Shown one piece after another: positions 1 through 5,477 of a stretch of 6,682 bases of DNA. The notes under the pieces are model-generated. The model saw only the letters and a list, made by a program, of their open reading frames with translations. It was not told the origin of the DNA and did no database searches. Numbering within the stretch: position 1 is the first letter of the stretch; each line of letters starts with the position of its first letter. Both the position numbers and the translations under genes were made by a program. Source of the stretch: Ottowia sp. (lineage in GTDB: Bacteria > Pseudomonadota > Gammaproteobacteria > Burkholderiales > Burkholderiaceae_C); the NCBI GenBank assembly GCA_023228705.1, contig JALOAS010000131.1, forward strand, positions 1 to 6,682, in the 5' to 3' direction.

Positions 1-57
1 CGTTGGGCGTTGGGCGTTGGGCGTTGGGCGTTGGGCGTTGGGCGTTGGGCGTTGGGC
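1..57. repeat. Tandem heptamer array, GTTGGGC x8, continuing off the left edge
   Basis: Eight perfect head-to-tail copies of GTTGGGC fill 2-57, and base 1 fits the last base of a further copy, so the array probably starts outside the window. It lies downstream of ectD, which is transcribed towards it. Each unit has one GGG run separated by CGTT, so the plus strand fits the usual G-quadruplex pattern of four G3 runs with 4-nt loops, twice over. It reads open in all frames on the plus strand, giving the artificial peptide VGRWALG; this is not evidence of a gene. The same unit, in one or two copies, is attached to the related element between ectB and ectC, so the array looks like an expanded part of that element. 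Confidence 0.97.
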
Positions 58-160
58 GTGGTGGGTTCACGCTGGACGCTGAACGCTCGACGCCAAACTT
101 TCATCAGCCGCCGCAGGCGGCTTTCATCCGAGGCCCGCATGGGCCGAGGTCATCGGTCAT
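58..160 (+). repeat. Dispersed two-hairpin repeat module, copy 1
   Basis: After the heptamer array come a 13-base spacer (58-70) and four degenerate heptamers in the opposite sense (71-98: GCTGGAC, GCTGAAC, GCTCGAC, GCCAAAC). Then come CATCA (102-106), hairpin 1 (AGCCGCC 106-112, loop GCA, GGCGGCT 116-122), TTCAT, hairpin 2 (GGCCC 132-136, loop GCAT, GGGCC 141-145), and the tail AGGTCAT-CG-GTCAT to 160. Bases 51-122 match the reverse complement of 1653-1724 with one mismatch in 72. The forward and inverted heptamers can also pair into an imperfect stem of about 19 bp around GTGGGTT. The module starts about 35 bp past the ectD stop and may act on the 3' end of that transcript, but it has no T-tract typical of an intrinsic terminator. 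I do not recognise it as a named family. Confidence 0.9.
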
Positions 161-194
161 CAGCGGGAAATCGCGGCGGTGCCAGCGGCGGCCC

Positions 195-1169
195 TCAGCC
201 GGGCCGCAAATCCGCTGGTGTGTTGTCGCGTGGCGTCAGCGGCGCGATGTGCTTGCGCGTGGCGATATGTTCCGGCCTGGGCGGCTGGTCGCAAAACGGC
301 GCCTGCACCGCGTTGCTCATGGCGTTGTACACAAAAAACGCGTTCGAGCGCGGCAGGTGCGTGATGTTGCTGCCCGAGCCGTGCATGAGGTTGCTGTCGA
401 AGATCAGCACCGACCCCGCCGGCCCGGCCGTGTCGACCAGGCCACCCGCCTCGGCCAGCTGGCGCAGGTGTTCATCAGCGGGAACGCCGGTTTCCTGCAC
501 CTGCAGCGAGCGCTTGTAGTTGTCTGCCGGCGTCTGGCCTTCGCAGACCACGTAGTGCTTGTGCGACCCGGGCATGACCAGCAGCGGGCCGTTGTGCGGC
601 GTGTTGTCGGTGAGCGAGATGGAAATGCTCAGCGCACGCGGCAGCGGCATGCCGTCCTCCACGTGCCAGGTCTCGAAATCCGAGTGCCAGTAAAAGGACT
701 TGCCGTGAAACCCGCCCTTGTAGTTGAGCCGGGTCTGGTGCAGGTAGACGGCATCGCCCAGCAGCCAGGCCGCCAGCCCGGCCAGGCGCCGGTCTGCCGC
801 CAGGTTGGCAAAGACCGGGCTGGATTCATGTATGCGGAAGATGGAGCGCACCTGCCCCGATCCCGGCTCGGTGACGACGCTGCTGCGCGTTGAGCCTTCG
901 GCCTGTTCGCGCAGGCGGTCCAGCTCCTGCTGCAGCAGTTGCACTTCGCCGGCGCTGAAGACGTCGTGCAGAAGCAGGTAGCCCTCGCGCTCGTACTGCG
1001 CAATGAGCGCGGCATCCAGCGGCGGCGGCGTCGTGTGGTCCGCCCAGACCACCGGATGCTTGCGTGCAATGATGGCCCCTTGCCTGCCGCCCCGCGATGC
1101 GTACGGATCGGATCGATGGTCGTGCCGGCCTTGAATGTCCGGCGGACTTTTCAGTGTTGCGTTTGCCAT
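195..1169 (-). CDS. ectD: Ectoine hydroxylase (Fe(II)/2-oxoglutarate dioxygenase)
   Basis: This enzyme converts ectoine to 5-hydroxyectoine in the cytoplasm, using O2, 2-oxoglutarate and Fe(II). The 324-residue protein carries the EctD signature at about 159-174 (FYWHSDFETWH followed by EDGMP). The iron ligands of the family are visible as His162, Asp164 and His263 (in LMHGSGSN), and Arg274 fits the 2-oxoglutarate carboxylate contact. The spacing between ligands agrees with characterised EctD proteins. The start is placed 4 bases after the ectC stop, with AGGGAG 8 bases upstream inside the end of ectC, so translation is probably coupled. This start gives about 20 residues before the DPYASR segment where many EctD proteins begin. 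It is the last gene of the visible ect cluster; a repeat module follows about 35 bp downstream. No truncation or frameshift is visible. Confidence 0.96.
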   Translation of the reverse strand: MANATLKSPPDIQGRHDHRSDPYASRGGRQGAIIARKHPVVWADHTTPPPLDAALIAQYEREGYLLLHDVFSAGEVQLLQQELDRLREQAEGSTRSSVVTEPGSGQVRSIFRIHESSPVFANLAADRRLAGLAAWLLGDAVYLHQTRLNYKGGFHGKSFYWHSDFETWHVEDGMPLPRALSISISLTDNTPHNGPLLVMPGSHKHYVVCEGQTPADNYKRSLQVQETGVPADEHLRQLAEAGGLVDTAGPAGSVLIFDSNLMHGSGSNITHLPRSNAFFVYNAMSNAVQAPFCDQPPRPEHIATRKHIAPLTPRDNTPADLRPG

Positions 1170-1173
1170 GAGG

Positions 1174-1572
1174 TCAACTCCCTATGGTTTCGGCCTCCAG
1201 CGGGTAGGCGCCGGAAGCGTCGTGGACTTCCTTGCCGTTGAGCGGCGGGTTGAACACGCAGGCACAGGTGATGTCGGTGTGCGCGTGCACGGTATGACGG
1301 TCGTGCTGGTCCAGCACGTACAGCGTGCCCGGCTTGAGCGGATGGCGCTTGCCATCGTCGCGGTTTTCCAGCTCGCCCTCGCCGCTGATGATGAACACGG
1401 CTTCGTAGTGGTTCTGGTAGTGCATCACGGTCTCGGTACCAGCCCAGAGCCGCGTGATGTGGAATGAAAAGCCGACGTTGTCGTCCTTGAGCAGCATGCG
1501 GCAGCTGTCCCAGGTGGTGGATTCCACCAGCCGGTCGGTCTTGCGACATTCATCCAGGTTGCGAACGATCAT
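1174..1572 (-). CDS. ectC: L-ectoine synthase
   Basis: This cupin-fold enzyme closes the ring of N-gamma-acetyl-L-2,4-diaminobutyrate to ectoine with loss of water. Its 132 residues match the family length. Residues that line the active site or bind the metal in characterised EctC proteins are all present at the expected numbers: Trp21, Arg25, Thr40, Tyr52, Glu57, Tyr85, His93, Cys105, Phe107 and Glu115, with Glu57, Tyr85 and His93 as the metal ligands. The ATG has a good ribosome binding site (AAAGGA, 5 bases before the start). It is followed by ectD after 4 bases. Unlike a typical compact ectABC operon, it is separated from ectB by 225 bp, most of it a repeat composite. I see no convincing promoter just upstream, so it probably relies on transcription through that repeat. 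Confidence 0.97.
   Translation of the reverse strand: MIVRNLDECRKTDRLVESTTWDSCRMLLKDDNVGFSFHITRLWAGTETVMHYQNHYEAVFIISGEGELENRDDGKRHPLKPGTLYVLDQHDRHTVHAHTDITCACVFNPPLNGKEVHDASGAYPLEAETIGS
1178..1183 (-). promoter_or_regulatory. Ribosome binding site of ectD inside the 3' end of ectC
   Basis: On the minus strand AGGGAG lies 8 bases before the ectD ATG and within the last codons of ectC. It supports the chosen ectD start and suggests translational coupling of the two genes. Confidence 0.7.
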
Positions 1573-1612
1573 CTTTTTCCTTTCGGGTATCTGTTTGCGG
1601 TTGTTTTGCTTG

Positions 1613-1731
1613 CATGACTCATGACCCTGGCCCTTGCGGGCCTTCGCATGACAGCCGCCTGCGGCGGCTGATGAACGTTTGGCGTCGAGCGTTCAGCGTC
1701 CAGCGTGAACCCACCACGCCCAACGCTCAAC
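1613..1731 (-). repeat. Dispersed two-hairpin repeat module, copy 2 (inverted relative to copy 1)
   Basis: Read on the minus strand this holds GTTGAGC (1731-1725), GTTGGGC (1724-1718), a 13-base spacer (1717-1705) and four degenerate inverted heptamers (1704-1677). CATCA, hairpin 1 (AGCCGCC / TGC on plus / GGCGGCT, 1653-1669), GTCAT, hairpin 2 (GGCCC 1629-1633, 4-nt loop, GGGCC 1638-1642) and the tail with two TCAT words follow. It differs from copy 1 by one base in the 72-bp core and mainly by scattered changes and one extra base in the tail. Both heptamer variants occur side by side here, which ties the GTTGGGC and GTTGAGC arrays at the window edges to one family. It lies within the ect operon between ectB and ectC. 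Confidence 0.9.
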
Positions 1732-1736
1732 CTCCC

Positions 1737-1796
1737 CATCATGGCGGCGCAGCCGCTGTCATTGACGTCGCGCAGCGACGAGGTCATCCGTCATCT
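1737..1796 (+). repeat. Diverged two-hairpin module, copy 3, head-to-head with copy 2
   Basis: The order is the same as in copy 1: CATCA (1737-1741), hairpin 1 (GGCGGC 1743-1748, GCA, GCCGCT 1752-1757, one G-T wobble), GTCAT, hairpin 2 (CGTCGC 1766-1771, GCA, GCGACG 1775-1780), then GAGGTCATCCGTCATC. The last 16 bases match copy 1 (146-161) with one mismatch. The stems differ from copy 1 on both sides at once, so pairing is kept while the sequence changes. The two heptamers at 1718-1731 can serve both this module and copy 2, making 1613-1797 one large imperfect inverted repeat. It ends directly at the ectB stop codon. Confidence 0.78.
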
Positions 1797-1797
1797 T

Positions 1798-3072
1798 TCA
1801 GGCCGCCCGCTTGTAGTCCTCGGCCAGCACCTGGCGCACGCTGCGCTCCAGGATGTCCAGCCCGGCGTTCAGGTCTTCGTCGCTGATGAGCAGCGGGCAC
1901 AGGATCTTGACGACCTCGGAGTCCGGTCCGCTGGTCTCGATGATGAGTCCATCGGCAAAGCAGCGGCGGATGATCTTTTCCGCCAGCTCGCCATCGCGGC
2001 AGGCCAGACCCCGCATCATGCCGCGGCCCTTGGTGCGGAAGAGCCCGCTGCCGCCCAGCGCAGCAATTTTCTTCAGGCGCTGCGCCAGCAGCGTGCCCTT
2101 GCGTTGAACCTCCAGCGCAAACTCCTCGTCCTGCCAGTACTTCTCTATGGCGGTTTTCGCCGTGACGAAGGCATGGTTGTTGCCGCGGAACGTGCCGTTG
2201 TGCTCGCCCGGCTCCCACTGGTCGTACTCGGGCTTGATCATGACCATGGCAAACGGCAGGCCAAAGCCGGACAGCGACTTGGACAGCGTCACCAGGTCAG
2301 GCGAGATGCCGGCGGGCTCGAAGCTGAAGAAGCTGCCCGTGCGGCCGCAGCCGGCCTGGATGTCGTCGATGATGAGCAGCATGCCGTGGCGGCGGCACAG
2401 CTTTTCCAGCTTGCGCAGCCATTCCCTGCCGGCCACGTTGAGGCCGCCCTCGCCCTGCACCGTCTCAACGATGGCCGCTGCCGGCGCATCGACGCCGCTG
2501 GAGGCGTCGCTGATCATCTGGTCGAGCAGCCGCATGGAATCAACCGAGTCATCGGCCAGGTACGCGTCATACGGAATGCGGGTGACTCCGGACAAGCTGC
2601 CGCCAAAGACGCCGCGGTGATGCTCGTTGCCGGTGGCGGCAGCCGCCCCCTGCGTCACGCCGTGAAAGCCGTTGGTGAAAGCGATGATGTTGTGGCGGCC
2701 CGTGGCCTTGCGCGCGATCTTCAGCGCCGCTTCCACCGCGTTGGTGCCGGTGGGGCCGGTGAACTGCATGAGGTAGCGCATCTTGCGCGGCGCCAGGATG
2801 TGCTCTTCAAACGCCTGCAGGAACTCGGCCTTGGCACGCGTGTGCATGTCCAGGCCATGGGCAATGCCGTCGCGCTGGATGTACTCCATGAGCGCTTCCT
2901 TCAGGTGCGGATTGTTGTGCCCGTAGTTGAGCGTGCCGGCACCGGCCAGGAAGTCGATGTATCGCTTGCCGTCGACGCCATAGATGGCCGCGCCTTGGGC
3001 ACGGTCGAATTCCACGGGGAACGAACGTGAATAGGAGCGGACGTTGGATTCAAGTTTGTCAAAAATAGTCAT
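1798..3072 (-). CDS. ectB: Diaminobutyrate--2-oxoglutarate transaminase
   Basis: This PLP-dependent class-III aminotransferase moves an amino group from glutamate to L-aspartate 4-semialdehyde, giving L-2,4-diaminobutyrate, the first step of ectoine synthesis. The 424-residue protein has the usual EctB length. Visible features are the N-terminal FLAGAGTLNYGHN segment (41-53), the phosphate-binding GPTGTNAVEAALK (106-118), FHGVTQGA (136-143), Asp236 in IIDDIQAGCGRTG as the PLP pyridine contact, and Lys265 in LSKSLSG as the Schiff-base lysine. The ATG at 3072 was chosen because homology begins at MTIFDKLESNVRSYSRSFP. An in-frame ATG 54 codons further up would add a basic, low-complexity stretch unlike the family. 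A weak AAGAG precedes the chosen start. ectA ends 183 bp upstream. Confidence 0.97.
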   Translation of the reverse strand: MTIFDKLESNVRSYSRSFPVEFDRAQGAAIYGVDGKRYIDFLAGAGTLNYGHNNPHLKEALMEYIQRDGIAHGLDMHTRAKAEFLQAFEEHILAPRKMRYLMQFTGPTGTNAVEAALKIARKATGRHNIIAFTNGFHGVTQGAAAATGNEHHRGVFGGSLSGVTRIPYDAYLADDSVDSMRLLDQMISDASSGVDAPAAAIVETVQGEGGLNVAGREWLRKLEKLCRRHGMLLIIDDIQAGCGRTGSFFSFEPAGISPDLVTLSKSLSGFGLPFAMVMIKPEYDQWEPGEHNGTFRGNNHAFVTAKTAIEKYWQDEEFALEVQRKGTLLAQRLKKIAALGGSGLFRTKGRGMMRGLACRDGELAEKIIRRCFADGLIIETSGPDSEVVKILCPLLISDEDLNAGLDILERSVRQVLAEDYKRAA

Positions 3073-3255
3073 ATCGGTACTCTTGTTTTCATCGGGCTGA
3101 AAGCGAGGCGCGCGCGGGGGGCGCGTTGCACTGGAATCAGGCTGGCCTCGCCGGGAGAAACATGGGGACTGGAAGCGGGGCGGCACCCGGGACCGTTCCT
3201 GCAATTTGCGGCGCGGCGCGCCAGCATGCCCCATGCACGAATTCGATGGATGCGC
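3073..3255 (-). other. Intergenic gap between ectA and ectB
   Basis: A 183-bp gap that is long for genes of one operon. On the minus strand it contains a GC-rich CGCGC/GCGCG inverted repeat near 3107-3126 that could form a small hairpin, and no copy of the hairpin/heptamer element. It has no stop codon in the ectB frame, but its translation has no recognisable homology. I see no clear promoter in it. Confidence 0.5.
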
Positions 3256-3792
3256 TCAGGTCGGCCCGGGCGCGCTGCGCTCGAACGGACCGATGCGCAG
3301 CAGCAGCTCGTCGTCGTGACGGCCGCCAAAATGACGCTGGCGCTCGAAGTGCGGCTGCCGGCTCGTCGGCACCTGGTGCCGGCGCGCCCACGACTCGAAC
3401 AGCGCCCAAGACGCTGCGTTTCCGGGGTTGATGGTGGTCTCGACAAAGCGCAGCCGCGCACTGGCCGGGCGCTCGAGCAGCTCATCGAGCATGCGGCCGC
3501 CCAAACCCTGATGGCGTGCCTCTTCGGCCACGGCCACCTGCCAGACAAAAAGCGTGTCTTCCTGCTGCGGCGGCACGTAAGCTGAAATGAAACCCACCAG
3601 CCGCTCCGGATCATCCTGCGCAACCGCGGCCACCGACGTGGCGCTGAAATGCGTGCAATGCAGCAGATTGCAGTACAGCGAGTTGGTGTCCAGCGGTGGG
3701 CAGGACGCCACCAGCTCGTTCAGTTTTGAGCCATCGTCGGCAGTCGGCAGGCGCAGTTCGATCACCAGGTCGTTGGATATTGCTTGGTTCAT
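3256..3792 (-). CDS. ectA: L-2,4-diaminobutyric acid acetyltransferase
   Basis: A GNAT-family enzyme that transfers an acetyl group from acetyl-CoA to the gamma-amino group of L-2,4-diaminobutyrate, the second step of ectoine synthesis. The 178 residues show the family landmarks in order: LRLPTADDG (13-21), the EctA-typical CPPLDTNSLYCNLLHCTHF (31-49), FVWQVAV (82-88) leading to the acetyl-CoA loop ARHQGLGGRM (92-101), and ETTINPGNAASWALF (118-132). The start is the first in-frame ATG and fits the family, but I see no good Shine-Dalgarno sequence before it, which is unlike ectC. It is the first gene of the ect cluster; the 294-bp region upstream holds an AT-rich patch and several palindromes that may control the operon. 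No MarR-type ectR gene is adjacent in this window. Confidence 0.96.
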   Translation of the reverse strand: MNQAISNDLVIELRLPTADDGSKLNELVASCPPLDTNSLYCNLLHCTHFSATSVAAVAQDDPERLVGFISAYVPPQQEDTLFVWQVAVAEEARHQGLGGRMLDELLERPASARLRFVETTINPGNAASWALFESWARRHQVPTSRQPHFERQRHFGGRHDDELLLRIGPFERSAPGPT

Positions 3793-3857
3793 CAGACTGT
3801 TTGGGCCAGCCGGACCTGCCGGCCGCTGGCCACACCTCGAAGAAATTTCCTTTATTC

Positions 3858-3882
3858 GGTCAAATCATGGGTCAACTGACCC
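3858..3882 (-). promoter_or_regulatory. Operator-like repeats in the AT-rich patch upstream of ectA
   Basis: On the plus strand GGTCAA occurs at 3858-3863 and again at 3870-3875, a 12-bp period. The second copy is part of the inverted repeat GGGTCA-AC-TGACCC (3869-3882). On the minus strand both copies read TTGACC, close to a sigma-70 -35 hexamer, but no convincing -10 lies 16-18 bases downstream. The patch around 3838-3905 is clearly richer in A and T than its surroundings and ends about 45 bp before ectA, so it probably contains the ect promoter. Whether these words are a -35 element, an operator or both is inference. Confidence 0.4.
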
Positions 3883-3958
3883 TTCAGATGGTTTTATAAC
3901 TTAACATGGCCAGCCCGGCTTGGCTACCCGAGACGCTGCTTGCGCCTCCGTTTGCGTG

Positions 3959-3970
3959 GTCCGATCGGAC
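3959..3970. promoter_or_regulatory. Perfect 12-bp palindrome GTCCGATCGGAC
   Basis: A perfect self-complementary 12-mer between lplT and ectA, 167 bp before the ectA start. It could be a site for a dimeric regulator; it may also be chance. No known motif is recognised. Confidence 0.3.
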
Positions 3971-4000
3971 TGCAGCGCAGAGCGCATGCGGGCATCCGAA

Positions 4001-4036
4001 AGTTGCAACAAATTGCAACTTCTCGTTGTTGCAACA
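4001..4036. promoter_or_regulatory. Triple TTGCAA palindrome cluster
   Basis: Three TTGCAA cores lie at 4003-4008, 4013-4018 and 4029-4034. The first two form an inverted repeat with 8-base arms and a CAAA centre (AGTTGCAA / TTGCAACT, 4001-4020). The third is centred in the perfect 10-bp palindrome TGTTGCAACA (4027-4036). The cores are spaced 10 and 16 bp apart. Symmetric sites of this size suit a dimeric repressor such as a MarR-family protein, and MarR-type EctR/CosR regulators are known to control ectoine genes, but the link is inference. The cluster is about 50-85 bp past the lplT stop, so the 4001-4020 hairpin could instead help end lplT transcription, although no real T-tract follows. 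Confidence 0.45.
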
Positions 4037-4086
4037 CCACATCACGGCCAGGGTCGTCCCCGTGCCGGCGTCGGACGCAGCCCGGT

Positions 4087-5328
4087 TCAGGACGGCGATT
4101 GGCGACGGCCGTTTCGGCGCAGCCAGGCGAGTATGCCCGCCACGCCCACGACCACGATGGCGCCGAACAGCGCGGTTGCGCCCAGCGCGGACAGCCCCAG
4201 GCCCGCGGCCAGGCTGTAGAGCACGCCCAGGACAAGGATGCACGCCTGCTCATTGAAGTTTTGCACCGCGATCGAACGGCCGGCGCCCACCAACAGGTGA
4301 CCCCGATGCTGCAGCAGTGCGTTCATGGGAACCACGATGAACCCACCCAGCGCGCCAACGAGCACGAGCAGCAGGACCGCGAGCCCGACGTGGTGCACCC
4401 AGGCCATGGCCAGCACCGCCGCGCCCAGCAAGAAGCCCAGCGGCAGCACGACAAACGCGTTCTCCAGCCGCACGATCACGGCTGCCGCCGCCGCCCCCAG
4501 CGCCATGCCAACCGCGACCACGCCGACCAGCGCCGCGCTGCTCGACGTGGCGTAGCCCAGCGCCAGCGCGGCCCAGGCCAGCACGATGTAGCGCATGTTG
4601 CCGGACACGCCCCACAGCAGCGTGGTTGCCGCCAGCGAGACCTGGCCGGTCGGGTCGCGCCACAGCCGCAGGTTGCAATGCCAGAAGTGGGGCAGCAGCA
4701 ACGCTGCCGAGCGCCAGCGCAGGGCGCGCAACCGGGTGCGTGTGCGCGGAATGCCCAGGTTGAACAGCGCGGCCAGGCCGTAGACCAGCACGATGACGAC
4801 GACGGCCGAGCCGGCCGGCGACGATGCAATGCGCCCGCTCGCGCCCCAGCCAAGCCACGACAGCAGCTCGGCCCATTGCGGTGAAATCAGCAGGCCGCCA
4901 AATACGACGCCCAGGATGATGGATGCCACTGTGAAGCCCTCCATCCAGCCATTGGCGCGAACCAGCAGCGATGAGGGCAGCAGCTCGGTCAGGATACCGT
5001 ACTTGGCCGGCGAATACGCTGCCGCGCCCAGCCCCACCACCGCGTATGCCAGCAGCGGGTGGCTGCCAAACAGCAGGATCAGGCAACCGCCAATCTTGAC
5101 GGCGTTGCTGGCAAACATGACTTGCCCCTTGGGCCGGGAATCGGCAAAGGCGCCGACCCAGGGCGCCAGCAGCACGTAGAACAGCGCAAACATGGGCACC
5201 AGTGCCGCGCGCTGCCACTCCGCGGCGCCGCCGAGCAGCAGCCACTCGACGGCGATCACGAACAGCGCGTTGTCCGCCAGTGAACTGAAAAACTGCGCGG
5301 CCAATATCGTGTAAAAACCACGCGTCAT
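4087..5328 (-). CDS. lplT: Lysophospholipid transporter LplT (MFS-type flippase)
   Basis: An inner-membrane transporter that returns lysophospholipids, mainly 2-acyl-glycerophosphoethanolamine, to the inner leaflet for reacylation. The 413-residue protein is close in length to E. coli LplT and can be aligned with it by eye: AQFFSSLADNALF (11-23), FADSRPKGQVM (61-71), GAAAYSPAKYGIL (101-113), LVRANGWMEG (122-131), GGFIVVPMNALLQ (328-340) and VGAGRSIAVQN (347-357). About ten to twelve hydrophobic segments are spread along it, ending with a short basic tail. The ATG at 5328 was chosen because MTRGFYTILAAQFF fits the family start; a further in-frame ATG 75 codons up would run into the divergent alr gene. 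No Aas acyltransferase domain is fused. It is divergent from alr, with 149 bp between them. The Shine-Dalgarno sequence is weak. Confidence 0.93.
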   Translation of the reverse strand: MTRGFYTILAAQFFSSLADNALFVIAVEWLLLGGAAEWQRAALVPMFALFYVLLAPWVGAFADSRPKGQVMFASNAVKIGGCLILLFGSHPLLAYAVVGLGAAAYSPAKYGILTELLPSSLLVRANGWMEGFTVASIILGVVFGGLLISPQWAELLSWLGWGASGRIASSPAGSAVVVIVLVYGLAALFNLGIPRTRTRLRALRWRSAALLLPHFWHCNLRLWRDPTGQVSLAATTLLWGVSGNMRYIVLAWAALALGYATSSSAALVGVVAVGMALGAAAAAVIVRLENAFVVLPLGFLLGAAVLAMAWVHHVGLAVLLLVLVGALGGFIVVPMNALLQHRGHLLVGAGRSIAVQNFNEQACILVLGVLYSLAAGLGLSALGATALFGAIVVVGVAGILAWLRRNGRRQSPS

Positions 5329-5397
5329 TTCAAGAGGCTGGAAGTCGGTATAAAGCGCGTTGAAGTCCGGCTGTGAGGTCCTTGCTGCAACGCTGGC

Positions 5398-5406
5398 TGT
5401 TATAGC
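5398..5406 (+). promoter_or_regulatory. Candidate extended -10 promoter for alr
   Basis: TGTTATAGC on the plus strand fits an extended -10 (TG-N-TATAGC), about 72 bp before the alr ATG. No good -35 stands 17 bases upstream, as is often the case for extended -10 promoters. Seen by motif only. Confidence 0.35.
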
Positions 5407-5415
5407 ACGGCACCC

Positions 5416-5431
5416 CGGCCGGATCCGGCCG
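5416..5431. promoter_or_regulatory. Perfect 16-bp palindrome in the alr leader
   Basis: CGGCCGGATCCGGCCG is fully self-complementary and lies just after the candidate alr start of transcription. It could be an operator or, as RNA, a compact GC stem in the leader; neither is shown. In such GC-rich sequence some palindromes occur by chance, but 16 perfect bases is long. Confidence 0.4.
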
Positions 5432-5477
5432 CGCCGAGCCGGCAGCCAGGCCACCGCGCGCGCTGATAATAAGGCCC

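Noticed and set aside
106..145. Intrinsic terminator of ectD
   Set aside because: The hairpins are GC-rich, but no T-tract follows on the minus-strand transcript, so a classical terminator cannot be claimed.
1..160. CRISPR array
   Set aside because: Units are 7 bp and directly adjacent, with no spacers; this is a simple tandem repeat.
3..893. Long plus-strand open frame beginning with a repeated VGRWALG peptide
   Set aside because: It is the heptamer array read through, followed by the antisense of ectD; it has no homology or credible start.
1573..1612. Separate promoter for ectC
   Set aside because: The stretch is A-rich on the minus strand, but no -35/-10 pair with usable spacing is seen; it mainly holds the ribosome binding site.
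3073..3234. Longer ectB with 54 extra N-terminal residues
   Set aside because: The extra stretch does not resemble EctB, and the ATG at 3072 fits the family start.
3940..4884. 314-residue plus-strand open frame rich in Arg, Gln and His
   Set aside because: It is antisense to lplT; the composition is typical of a shadow frame in GC-rich DNA.
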